Source: Mycolicibacterium senegalense (GTDB taxonomy: Bacteria; Actinomycetota; Actinomycetes; Mycobacteriales; Mycobacteriaceae). From it: 64,000 nt of DNA. The DNA lies in NCBI RefSeq assembly GCF_019645875.1, contig NZ_CP081000.1, positions 1,736,001-1,800,000 of the forward strand, given 5' to 3'. Position numbers and translations under genes: made by a program. Shown one piece after another: positions 43,344 through 52,156 of this stretch (the first letter of the stretch is position 1; each line of letters begins with the position of its first letter). The notes beneath the pieces are model-generated. The model searched no databases. It saw only the letters and a list, made by a program, of their open reading frames with translations, and was not told where the DNA came from.

Positions 43344-45086
43344 CGTGGTTCTCCGGCGGTGATGGCCTGCGAGGCGGCGAACTCGGCGTAGGTGGGACAT
43401 TCGGTGAGCAGCGACTGATGGGTGCCGGTGCCGACGATGCGGCCGTCGGCGACCACGACCACCTGGTCGGCCTCCATCACCGTCGAGATTCGTTGCGACA
43501 CGATCACCACGGTGGCATCGGCCGACACGTCGCGCAGGGCGGCCCGCACCCGGGCATCGGTGTGCACGTCGAGTGCCGAGAACGCATCGTCGAACAGGTA
43601 GATCGCGGGCCTGCGGATCACCGCGCGGGCGATCGCGAGCCGTTGCCGCTGCCCGCCCGAAAAATTGATACCGCCCTGGGCGACCGGGCGGTCCAGACCG
43701 TCGGGATGGGCGGCCACGAAGTCGTCGGCCGCCGCGATCCGCAGCGCCTCCCACATCTGTTCGTCGGTGAGATCCTGGCCCGGTACCGCGCCGTAGCGCA
43801 GGTTCTCGGCGATCGTCCCGGAGAACAGGTAGCCGCGCTGGGGGACCAGACCGATCGTGGCCCACAACTGTTCGAGGTCGAGTTCGCGCACATCGTGGCC
43901 GTCGACGCGCACCGAGCCCGAGCTGACGTCGTAGAACCGGCAGATCATGGCGAGCAGGGTGGACTTACCCGAGCCGGTCGACCCCACCACCGCGGTGGTG
44001 GTCCCGGGTGGTATGCGCAGCGAAACCTGCTGCAGCACAGGTCGGTCGGCGCCGGGATAGCTGAACGACGCGTCATCGAAGGTGATCTCGCCGGCCAACG
44101 CCTGCGGCTGGACCGGATGGGCCGGGGTGGTGATGCGGGGTCGTGTGGACAGGACGCCGCTGACACGTTCGGCGCACACCGACGCGCGCGGCAGCATCAC
44201 CGCCAGCACCGCGGCCATCAGCACCGCCATCAGGATCTGCATGAAATAGGCCAGGAACGCGATGAGAGAGCCCACCTGCATGTGCCCGGCATCGATGCGC
44301 AGCCCGCCGAACCAGATCAGGGCGACGCTGGACACGTTGATCACCAGCGTGGTGGCCGGCAGCATCAGCGCCTGCCACCGCCCGGCTTCCATGGCGGTCG
44401 CCGACAGGGCCTGGTTGGCGTCGGCGAACCGGCGCCCTTCGACGGGTTCGCGGGCGAACGCCCGGATGACCCGGATGCCGGACAGCTGATCGCGCATCAC
44501 CCGGTTGATCCCGTCGATCAACCGCTGCATGCGACGGAAGATCGGCATCAGGTGTCTGATGATCGCGAAATTGGTCAGTGCCAGCACCGGCACGCTGATC
44601 AGGAGCAGCCACGACAGCCCCGCGTCCTGATGAAGGGCCATCAGGATGCCGCCGATCGACATGATGGGGGCGGTGATCAGAATCGTGGCGGTCATCTGCA
44701 GCAGCTGCTGGATCTGGCCGACGTCGTTGGTGGTGCGGGTCAGCAGGGAGGGGGGCACCGAATCGGGCGGTCTCCTCGGCCGAGAAGGTGGTGACGTGGT
44801 GGAAGATGGCGCAGCGCAGATCGCGGCCGAACCCCATGGCCGCACGTGACCCGAAGAACACCGCCCCGATGGCGCATGCCACCTGAAGACCGGTGACGAC
44901 CAGCATCACCCCGCCCAGTTCGACGATCCGCCGGGTGTCGCCTTTGGCCACGCCGTCGTCGATGATGGCCGCGTTGACCGTCGGCAAGTACAGCGAGGCC
45001 AGGGTGCTGATCACCTGAAGTGTCGCGACGACCGCGAGCAGCCGCCGGTACGGCCGCACGTACTGTCGCAGCAGCGCCCAGAGCAT
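43340..45086 (-). pseudogene. ABC exporter half-transporter (Rv1273c type), frameshifted
   Basis: Partner half-transporter. The first frame (45086 down to about 44755) gives MLWALLRQYVRPYRRLLAVV ... TFSAEETARFG. The second (about 44750 down to 43340) gives PSLLTRTTNDVGQIQ ... to an intact ATPase: Walker [11 protein letters not shown], signature FSGGQRQ, and FDDAFSALD, where Asp replaces the usual Glu after Walker B. The break is at a run of six C on the coding strand (44750-44755); removing one C restores a continuous ~580-aa reading. It may be an assembly error, phase variation or real decay. The ATG at 45086 is used. Confidence 0.85.
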
Positions 45087-45199
45087 CTGGCTACTCTCGC
45101 ACACCTGCCTGTGTCGTTCCTTGTCCTGCGGCCGTCGTGTCCCGCGCGGCGAAAGTCCAGGTCAGTACGCATGTCGGGATGGGGCATGGCCGTTGCAGC

Positions 45200-45212
45200 T
45201 ACAGTGCATGGC
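45200..45212 (+). promoter_or_regulatory. -10 box of a leaderless lprB promoter
   Basis: TACAGT (45200-45205) is 7 nt before the GTG at 45213, with no Shine-Dalgarno. This spacing selects the GTG over in-frame ATGs upstream. Confidence 0.5.
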
Positions 45213-45797
45213 GTGACTGCCCGCACGTCCACCAAGCCACTACTCCGCAATGCCAGAGCCTTGGCGGTATTGGCTGCGGCAATGGTCCCGGTGTTCGCCG
45301 GGTGCTCGACCGACGAGCCCGCATCCCCCCAGGTTCCTCAGACCGAGACGCCGAGCGCCGGCGGTGCCGGCAAGCACGGCCCGCACTTTCCGCACTGCGG
45401 CGGCGTGACGGACCAGACGGTGACCGAGTTGACGCAGGTGCAGGGGCTGGTCAACACCGCGACCAATTCCTCGGGCTGCCAGTGGCTGCAGGGCGGTAGC
45501 ATCCTGGGACCGCACTTCTCGTTCACCTGGTTCAGGGGCAGCCCGATCGGCCGCGAACGCAAGACCGAGGAGCTGTCCCGGACGAGCGTGGAGGACATCA
45601 ACATCGAGGGCCACGGCGGTTTCATCGCGGTCGGTGAGAACCCACTCAAGGCCGGCGACGTGAATCTGTGTGAGATCGGTATCCAGTTCGACGACGATTT
45701 CATCGAGTGGTCGGTGAGCTTCGACCAGAAGCCCTATCCCGATCCGTGCGAGGTCGCCAAGGAGTTGACCCGCCAGTCGATTGTGAATTCCAAATGA
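45213..45797 (+). CDS. lprB: DUF3558 lipoprotein LprB
   Basis: Lipoprotein of 194 aa. The signal peptide has lipobox FAGC (Cys31), a Pro/Thr/Ser linker and a DUF3558-like domain (about 55-190) with paired Cys (HCGG, GCQWL, LCEIG, PCEV). It follows the Rv1272c/Rv1273c transporter genes divergently and overlaps lprC by 3-4 bp, as Rv1274-Rv1275. Function unknown; surface-exposed. Confidence 0.85.
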   Translation: MTARTSTKPLLRNARALAVLAAAMVPVFAGCSTDEPASPQVPQTETPSAGGAGKHGPHFPHCGGVTDQTVTELTQVQGLVNTATNSSGCQWLQGGSILGPHFSFTWFRGSPIGRERKTEELSRTSVEDINIEGHGGFIAVGENPLKAGDVNLCEIGIQFDDDFIEWSVSFDQKPYPDPCEVAKELTRQSIVNSK

Positions 45798-46351
45798 TGA
45801 CGCGACGCGGGATCAGAGGAGTGACGGCTGCGCTGGCCGGGCTGACCGTGTTCGTCGGGCTGACCGGGTGCACCACCACGGTGGACGGCACCGCGGCCAA
45901 GGAGGGTTCCGTCAGCGGCCCGAGCAACAACAAGTCTGAGAAGACCTACCCCAACCTGCTCAAGGAATGTGATGTCCTGACCACGGACATCCTCGCCAAG
46001 ACGGTGGGTGCGGACCCGCTGGACATCCAGAGCACGTTCGTCGGGGCGGTGTGTCGGTGGCAGGCGGCCAACCCGGCCGGGCTGGTCGACATCACCCGGT
46101 TCTGGTACGAGCAGGGCAGCCTGGACAACGAGCGTCAAACGGCAGAGAAGCTGCAGTACGCGATCGAGCAACGCCGGATCGCCGGCGTCGATTCGATCGT
46201 CATGAGGCCCAACGGGCTCAACGGGGCCTGCGGCGTGGCCAGCGACGCGGCCGGTGTGGTCGGCTGGTGGGTCAACCCGCAGGGGCCCGGCATCGACGCC
46301 TGCCCGATGGCCATCAAGCTCATGGAACTGACGCTGGCCACCAACTCCTAA
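45794..46351 (+). CDS. lprC: DUF3558 lipoprotein LprC
   Basis: Lipoprotein of 185 aa with lipobox LTGC (Cys26) and a DUF3558 domain (about 50-180): LLKECDVLTTDILAKTVG, VCRWQA, NGACGVAS, ACPMAIKL. It is paralogous to LprB and translationally coupled to it. The ATGATG at 45794 gives two equal starts. The 3' end overlaps the convergent sixA gene by 4 bp. Function unknown. Confidence 0.85.
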   Translation: MMTRRGIRGVTAALAGLTVFVGLTGCTTTVDGTAAKEGSVSGPSNNKSEKTYPNLLKECDVLTTDILAKTVGADPLDIQSTFVGAVCRWQAANPAGLVDITRFWYEQGSLDNERQTAEKLQYAIEQRRIAGVDSIVMRPNGLNGACGVASDAAGVVGWWVNPQGPGIDACPMAIKLMELTLATNS

Positions 46352-46869
46352 CGCGGGACGTGGAAGCGCACCAGCGTCGCGCCGCCGAGCGCGAGCTGGT
46401 CCCACGGGGCGCTGCTGCGCAGCACCGCGATGGCCGAGGTCGGGAACTTCAACGAAATGCTCTCGGCCGCAGTGCGGTTGGAGCCGTCGGCCAGGCCGAG
46501 GGCGACCGCAGACATTGCCGGTTCGTGGCCGATGACCAGCAGGGTGGACGGGTCGGAACCGAAACGCGACGCCACCGCGTTGATCTCGTCGATCACGGTG
46601 CCCGGCCGGGCATCGTAGAGGCGTTCGGCGAATTGCACGGGTGCGTCGATGCCGGTGCGCTCCAACGTCTGCCGGGTGCGCGTCGCCGTCGAGCACAGCA
46701 CCGCGTCCACCGCGGCAAAGTTGGCCCGGATCCAGTCTCCGGCCAGCCCGGCTTCCCTGATGCCGCGCGCGGCCAGGGGACGGTCGTGGTCGGCCACCCC
46801 GTCGGGATAGTCAGACTTGGCGTGACGCATCAATAGCAGGGTCCTGATCGGGCTGTCGGGGTCGGCCAT
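46348..46869 (-). CDS. SixA-type phosphohistidine phosphatase (Rv1276c type)
   Basis: Histidine phosphatase superfamily protein of 173 aa. The catalytic RHAKSD lies near residue 15 (LLLMRHAKSDYP), followed by HDRPLAARG, CSTATRTRQT and VIGHEPAMSA, which carries the second catalytic His. Such proteins dephosphorylate phosphohistidine in signalling. The ATG at 46869 (MADPD) has TATTCT 7 nt upstream (leaderless). It is divergent from the SbcD-like gene. Confidence 0.88.
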   Translation of the reverse strand: MADPDSPIRTLLLMRHAKSDYPDGVADHDRPLAARGIREAGLAGDWIRANFAAVDAVLCSTATRTRQTLERTGIDAPVQFAERLYDARPGTVIDEINAVASRFGSDPSTLLVIGHEPAMSAVALGLADGSNRTAAESISLKFPTSAIAVLRSSAPWDQLALGGATLVRFHVPR

Positions 46870-46936
46870 TCTCAACAGAATAGGCAAGCCCGGGGCCATG
46901 CCGCTGTAGGTCCCGAGACTTGTCGGCCCACGGTTT

Positions 46937-46942
46937 TACACT
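46937..46942 (+). promoter_or_regulatory. -10 box upstream of the SbcD-like gene
   Basis: TACACT fits the -10 consensus. An AAGGGACGGGG purine-rich tract lies just before the ATG at 46981, so this transcript would have a leader and a Shine-Dalgarno. Confidence 0.4.
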
Positions 46943-46980
46943 CGCCTTGCTTCCGAAGAGACACAGAAGGGACGGGGCCG

Positions 46981-48132
46981 ATGCGTTTTCTGCACACCGC
47001 CGACTGGCAACTCGGCATGACCCGTCACTTCCTCAACGGTGAGGCCCAGCCCCGTTACTCGGCGTCGCGCCGGGAGGCGGTGGCGGCCCTTGGCCCGGTG
47101 GCCGCGGCCTCGGGTGCTGAGTTCGTCGTGGTGTCCGGCGACGTGTTCGAGCACAACCAGTTGGCCCCGCGTGAGGTCAGCTTGTCGTTGGAAGCCATGC
47201 GTGCCATCGGCGTGCCGGTCTATCTGCTGCCGGGCAACCATGACCCGCTCGATGCCGCGTCGGTCTACACCAGCGCACTGTTCACCGCCGAATGCCCGGA
47301 CAATGTCGTGGTCCTCGACCGTGCGGGGGTGCACGAGGTACGCCCGGGGCTGGAGATCGTGGCCGCGCCGTGGCGGTCCAAGGCGCCCACGTCGGATCTG
47401 ATCGGGGACGTGTTGGCCGATCTGCCGGCCGACGGGGTCACCCGGGTGGTGGTCGGCCACGGTGGGGTCGACATCCTCGATCCGGACAAGGACAAGCCGT
47501 CGCTGATCCGGCTTGCCGCCGTCGAGGACGCGCTGGCTCGGGGCGCGGTTCACTATGTGGCGTTGGGGGACAAGCACTCTCGCACGCAGGTCGGGTCGAC
47601 CGGCCGGGTCTGGTACTCGGGCTCACCCGAGGTGACGAACTACGACGACATCGAATCGGATCCGGGTCACGTGCTGGTGGTCGAGATCGACGAGACCGAT
47701 CCGCATCGCGGCGTTCGGGTCTACTCGCAGCGCGTGGGCCGGTGGCGGTTCATCACGCTGCGTCGCGAGGTGGACACCGATCGAGACGTGGCGGATCTGG
47801 ATCTGAATCTGGATCTGTTGGAAGACAAGGAACGTACCGTTGTGCGGCTGGCCTTGACGGGTTCGCTGACCGTGACCGACAAGGCCGCGCTGGACGCCTG
47901 CCTTGACCGCTACGCCCGGTTGTTCGCGGCGCTCACCCAGTGGGAGCGGCACACCGAACTCGCGGTCTTGCCTGCCGACGGTGAATTCGACGACCTGGGC
48001 ATCGGTGGGTTCGCGGCGGCCGCGGTGGACGAGTTGGTGGCCACCGCCCGCACCGATGGCGCGGCAGCCGACGACGCGCGCGCCGCCCTGGGTCTGTTGC
48101 TGCGTCTGGTCGACCGGGGGAGCGCGGCATGA
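46981..48132 (+). CDS. SbcD/Mre11-like DNA exonuclease (Rv1277 type)
   Basis: Metallophosphoesterase of 383 aa with all Mre11/SbcD nuclease motifs: FLHTADWQLG (I), VVSGDVFEHNQ (II), LLPGNHDPLD (III), VVVGHGGVD (IV) and ALGDKHSRTQ (V, with Lys where the family often has a second His motif). A capping domain follows. It overlaps the ATPase gene by 4 bp, giving a nuclease-ATPase pair for DNA ends as in Rv1277-Rv1278. This is distinct from the classic sbcCD pair found elsewhere in actinobacteria. Confidence 0.9.
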   Translation: MRFLHTADWQLGMTRHFLNGEAQPRYSASRREAVAALGPVAAASGAEFVVVSGDVFEHNQLAPREVSLSLEAMRAIGVPVYLLPGNHDPLDAASVYTSALFTAECPDNVVVLDRAGVHEVRPGLEIVAAPWRSKAPTSDLIGDVLADLPADGVTRVVVGHGGVDILDPDKDKPSLIRLAAVEDALARGAVHYVALGDKHSRTQVGSTGRVWYSGSPEVTNYDDIESDPGHVLVVEIDETDPHRGVRVYSQRVGRWRFITLRREVDTDRDVADLDLNLDLLEDKERTVVRLALTGSLTVTDKAALDACLDRYARLFAALTQWERHTELAVLPADGEFDDLGIGGFAAAAVDELVATARTDGAAADDARAALGLLLRLVDRGSAA

Positions 48133-50762
48133 AACTTCACCGCCTGGTGCTGACCAACTACCGCGGCATCACCCACCGCGAGATCGAGTTCCCGGATCAC
48201 GGTGTGGTGGTCGTCAGCGGCGCCAACGAGATCGGCAAGTCCTCGATGATCGAGGCGCTCGATCTGCTGCTGGAGGCAAAGGACCGCTCGGGGAAGAAGG
48301 AAGTCAAGCAGGTCAAGCCGACCCATGCCGACGTCGGCGCCGAGGTGGCCGCCGAAATCTCCACCGGCCCTTACCGGTTCATGTATCGCAAACGCTTTCA
48401 CAAGCGGGCCGAGACCCAGCTGACGGTGCTGGCGCCGGTCCGCGAACAGCTCAGCGGAGATGAGGCGCACGAGCGGGTGCTGGCCATGCTTGCCGAGACC
48501 GTGGACACCAGCCTGTGGCAGGCCCAGCGCGTATTGCAGGCCAGCTCGACCGCGCCGGTCGACCTGTCGGGATCAGATGCGCTGGCCCGGGCCCTGGACG
48601 TGGCGGCGGGTGAGGCCGTCGCGCTCTCAGGGGACGAGCCGCTGCTGATCGAGCGGATCGATGCGGAGTACTTGCGCTACTTCACCGCCACCGGCCGTCC
48701 CACCGGTGAGTGGGCGGCGGTGACGAAGCGGCTCGCCGCCGCCGAGGAGCAGGTCGCGCACTGCGCGGCAGCTGTGGCCGAAGTCGATGACGCGGTGCGC
48801 CGCCATGCCGAACTCAGCGTGGAGGTCGCGGGTTTGGCCGCGCAACGCGAAGCGGCTCGTGCGGGCCTGGCCGCGGCCCGCGAAGCTGCCGACGAGGTTG
48901 CCGCCCTCACCCAGCGGCTCAAAGAAGCCGAGGTAGTGGCCGAGGCTGCCCGGGTGGCTGAGGCCGCATCGACCGCGGCGCTCACCGAACGCCGACGGCT
49001 GCGGGCCGAACTCGACGAGCGCGCTGCCACCATCACCGAGCTTCAGGCCGCGCTTGCCGTGGCCGACGACGAAACCGCCACGGCGCGTGAGGTTCATGAG
49101 GCCGCCGAGGAAGCGGCCGAGCGAGCCGCAGCGGCCGCCCAGGAACACGAATCCCGGGTGGAGGCAGCTCGCGCCACGTTGACCCGGATGACCGAGCGTG
49201 ACGAAGCCGACCGGCTGGCCACCCGGTTGAGCAAGATCGACGCCGGCGTACGTGACCTCGACGTGGTTACCCGGGAACTCGCTGAGATCGCCCTCGACGA
49301 CGCCGGAATGCGCGCCATCGAAGCGGCCGCGGTGGCGGTGGAACGAGCCGCGGGGCAGGCGGAACTAGCCTCTGCCCGAATCGAACTCGTGACAGTTGCC
49401 GATCGTGAAGTCCGGGTGGACAAGGCGCAGGTTTCCTTGGTCGCCGGACAACCCTGGTCGGTCAACACCACCGCGGATACCGAGATCGACGTCCCCGGGG
49501 TGCTCACGGTGCGCGTGGTGCCGGGCGCCCCGGCCGCGCAGACCCAGGCACGTCTGGACGAGGCCCAGACTGCGTTGAGCGCTGCGCTGGCCGCAGCCGG
49601 GGTTGAAGGTGTCGACGCCGCGCGCGCCCTCGACATCCGCCGTCGAGAGTTGCTCAGCAGCCGGGAACGGCTGCGCGCCACCACAGCAGCGCTCACCGGT
49701 GACGATGATCTGAGGGCCCTGCGGGCACGGCTGACGCAGTTGCGAGCCGGTCAGCCGGATGCGGACGGGCTCTTCGAGTTGTCCGGGCCCGCCGATTCCG
49801 GCAGCGCCCGCACCGAGCTCGACACCGCGGTGGCAGTGCACCGGCAAGCGGTCGCCGACTGCGAGACCAGCCGCAAGGTGGTCGCCGCGGCAGCCAAGAA
49901 GTTGTCCGAGAAGTCGACCCGCTGCAGCGTGTTGCGCGACAAGCTCACCACGGCCCAGGCCGAGCTGACGGTGGCCGGCGGTCGCCTGGAGGTGCAGCGT
50001 GCGCAGACCGGCGACGATGCGCTGGCGGTCACGGCCCAGGCCGCAGCCGAGGAAGCGGCCGCCACCGCGGGCCGGGTCGCTGCGCTACGGACCGCATTGT
50101 CGGCAACTGAACCAGATGCGGTGCGCGCAGCGCTCGATGACGCAGCGCGCCGGGCCGAGCAGCTCGACACCCGGCACGACATGGCGGTCGAAGGTCTGCG
50201 CGAAGTGGCCGCTCAGCTCAAGGTGTACGGCACACAAGGGCGCAAGGGCCATCTCGATGCCGCCGAGACCGAGCGTGAACACGCCCACGCCGAGTATCTC
50301 CGGGTGCACCGGCGGGCCCGCGCGGCCGAGACGCTGCGGTCGGTGATGGCGCGTCACCGCGACGCCACCCGACAGCGTTACGCCGATCCGTTCCGCCTTG
50401 AGGTGCAGCGGCTGGGCCGGCTGGTGTTCGGTGAGGACTTCGAGGTCGACGTCGACAGCGATCTGAACATCCGGACCCGCACGCTGTCCGGTCGGACGGT
50501 TCCGTACGAATCGCTGTCCGGCGGCGCCAAGGAGCAATTGGCCATCGTGGCGCGGCTGGCCGGCGCCACGATGGTGGCCAAAGAGGACAGCGTGCCCGTC
50601 ATCATCGACGACGCACTCGGTTTCACCGACCCGGACCGGCTGACCAAGATGGGCGCCGTGTTCGACGCCGTCGGCGGGGACGGGCAGGTCATCGTGTTGA
50701 CGTGCAGTCCGGAGCGCTACGCCAGCGTGCAGGGCGCCCACCACATCGCCATATCGGCCTAG
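48129..50762 (+). CDS. SMC/Rad50-like ATPase (Rv1278 type)
   Basis: Protein of 877 aa with Walker A GANEIGKSS (31-39), two long coiled-coil arms (about 190-380 and 530-760) and a C-terminal ATPase half: ABC signature LSGGAKEQLAIVARL, Walker B VPVIIDDALGF. No CXXC zinc hook lies between the arms; the central part (about 385-530) is a folded insert with beta segments. It should clamp DNA as partner of the upstream SbcD-like nuclease, but with a hinge other than a Rad50 hook. Confidence 0.88.
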   Translation: MKLHRLVLTNYRGITHREIEFPDHGVVVVSGANEIGKSSMIEALDLLLEAKDRSGKKEVKQVKPTHADVGAEVAAEISTGPYRFMYRKRFHKRAETQLTVLAPVREQLSGDEAHERVLAMLAETVDTSLWQAQRVLQASSTAPVDLSGSDALARALDVAAGEAVALSGDEPLLIERIDAEYLRYFTATGRPTGEWAAVTKRLAAAEEQVAHCAAAVAEVDDAVRRHAELSVEVAGLAAQREAARAGLAAAREAADEVAALTQRLKEAEVVAEAARVAEAASTAALTERRRLRAELDERAATITELQAALAVADDETATAREVHEAAEEAAERAAAAAQEHESRVEAARATLTRMTERDEADRLATRLSKIDAGVRDLDVVTRELAEIALDDAGMRAIEAAAVAVERAAGQAELASARIELVTVADREVRVDKAQVSLVAGQPWSVNTTADTEIDVPGVLTVRVVPGAPAAQTQARLDEAQTALSAALAAAGVEGVDAARALDIRRRELLSSRERLRATTAALTGDDDLRALRARLTQLRAGQPDADGLFELSGPADSGSARTELDTAVAVHRQAVADCETSRKVVAAAAKKLSEKSTRCSVLRDKLTTAQAELTVAGGRLEVQRAQTGDDALAVTAQAAAEEAAATAGRVAALRTALSATEPDAVRAALDDAARRAEQLDTRHDMAVEGLREVAAQLKVYGTQGRKGHLDAAETEREHAHAEYLRVHRRARAAETLRSVMARHRDATRQRYADPFRLEVQRLGRLVFGEDFEVDVDSDLNIRTRTLSGRTVPYESLSGGAKEQLAIVARLAGATMVAKEDSVPVIIDDALGFTDPDRLTKMGAVFDAVGGDGQVIVLTCSPERYASVQGAHHIAISA

Positions 50763-50780
50763 CTTCGGTTACCGAAAGCT
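50761..50780. terminator. Bidirectional hairpin between convergent genes
   Basis: AGCTTCGG-TTA-CCGAAAGCT, with one bulged A, overlaps the stop codons of both the SMC-like gene and the LLM monooxygenase gene. It should serve both as terminator and convergent boundary. Confidence 0.6.
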
Positions 50781-52131
50781 AGGCCACGGCGTGGCTGACG
50801 CCCTGCGGAGTCGGCAACTGTGTCAATCCCAGATGGTCGCGCAAGGTTTCACCGGTGTACTCGGTGCGAAACAGGCCGCGCCGTTGCAGCTCCGGGACCA
50901 CATAGTCGACGAAATCGTTGAAGGTGCCCGGAGTTTGGGCTGCCGACACCATGAACCCATCGGCTTCGCCCGCGGCGAACGATTCCTCGATCTGATCGGC
51001 CACCTGGCTCGCGGTGCCCACGAACTGGGGTAGCAGAACGCCCTGGGCGTACCACTTGCCGACATCCCGCAAGGTCAGGTTGTCGCGGTTGGCCACCCGG
51101 CGCGCAGTGTCGAACAACCCCTGCGTACCGGAGACCTGGACGTCCTCGACGGGTGCGTCCAGGTCGTATCCCGAGAAGTCATGGTCGGTGTGCACACTCA
51201 GCGTGATCAGACCCGAGATCGGGTCGGCCAACTCGTTGTGGAACGCCTGCTTCTCTCTGGCGATCGACTCGGTCTCGCCGATGAACGGGATGAACGCCGG
51301 GAAGATCAGGACCCCGTCGGGATTGCGTCCGAAATTGGTTGCGCGGGACTTGATGTCGTCGTAGTAGGCGCGCCGGCCCTCCGGCGTGGGGTCGATCTCG
51401 AAGATCGCCTCAGCCCACTTGGCGGCGAAGTCACGCCCGGTGTTCGACGACCCCGCTTGGATCAGCACAGGCCGGCCTTGCGGAGAATGTGGCACGTTCA
51501 GCGGCCCGCGGGTGCGGAAGAACTGCCCGTCGTGGTCGACCTGGCGGACCCGTGACGGATCGGCGAATACACCGTCGGCTTTGTCGAGCACGAGTGCGTC
51601 GGGATCCCAGCTCGCCCACAGCTCCAGTGCCGTGCGGACGAATTCGTCGGCCCGCTCGTAGCGGAACTCGTGATCGAGGTGCTCGTCCTGCCCGAAGTTC
51701 TGCGCTTCGCCCTGAGTCAGAGACGTCACAATGTTCCAGGCGACTCGCCCACGGGTGATGTGGTCGAGGCTGGAGAAGATGCGAGCCAGTTCGTAGGGGT
51801 GGAAGTAGGTCGCGGACTTGGTGATCGCCACACCGAGTTTCGAGGTCACCGCACCGATGCTGGCTGCCACGATCGAGGGGTCCAGTGTCGCTGTGGCCTG
51901 GGTACCGCGACGCAACGGCTCGGTGATGTCAGCCCCGTAGCGCACCGGGGCAGCCAGGAGATCGGCGAAGAACACGAAATCGAACTTGCCGCGTTCGAGG
52001 ATGCGCCCGATTCGGTGGTAGTACTCGGGCGTCGTGAACGCGGTGTCACTGCCCGGGTGCCGCCATGCGGCGTGGCTGTGGGTGACCTGCGAGGCGATCT
52101 GGAACCCACCGAAATGCAGTTGTCGGCTCAT
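50779..52131 (-). CDS. LLM-class FMN monooxygenase, NtaA/SnaA/DszA family
   Basis: FMN-dependent luciferase-like monooxygenase of 450 aa, with RILERGKFDFVFFADLL, RVAWNIVTSLTQGEAQNFG, PQGRPVLIQAGSSNTGRDFAA and the C-terminal TASQVADQIEESFAAGEADGFM. The family uses FMNH2 from a separate reductase to oxidise sulfones, nitrilotriacetate or aminocarboxylates. It lies 25 bp from a DszC-like flavoprotein gene upstream, so the pair may desulfurise an organosulfur compound; substrate unknown. No flavin reductase is encoded beside it. Confidence 0.88.
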   Translation of the reverse strand: MSRQLHFGGFQIASQVTHSHAAWRHPGSDTAFTTPEYYHRIGRILERGKFDFVFFADLLAAPVRYGADITEPLRRGTQATATLDPSIVAASIGAVTSKLGVAITKSATYFHPYELARIFSSLDHITRGRVAWNIVTSLTQGEAQNFGQDEHLDHEFRYERADEFVRTALELWASWDPDALVLDKADGVFADPSRVRQVDHDGQFFRTRGPLNVPHSPQGRPVLIQAGSSNTGRDFAAKWAEAIFEIDPTPEGRRAYYDDIKSRATNFGRNPDGVLIFPAFIPFIGETESIAREKQAFHNELADPISGLITLSVHTDHDFSGYDLDAPVEDVQVSGTQGLFDTARRVANRDNLTLRDVGKWYAQGVLLPQFVGTASQVADQIEESFAAGEADGFMVSAAQTPGTFNDFVDYVVPELQRRGLFRTEYTGETLRDHLGLTQLPTPQGVSHAVA

Positions 52132-52156
52132 GTCACTCCTGTCGGAGAACGAACGG

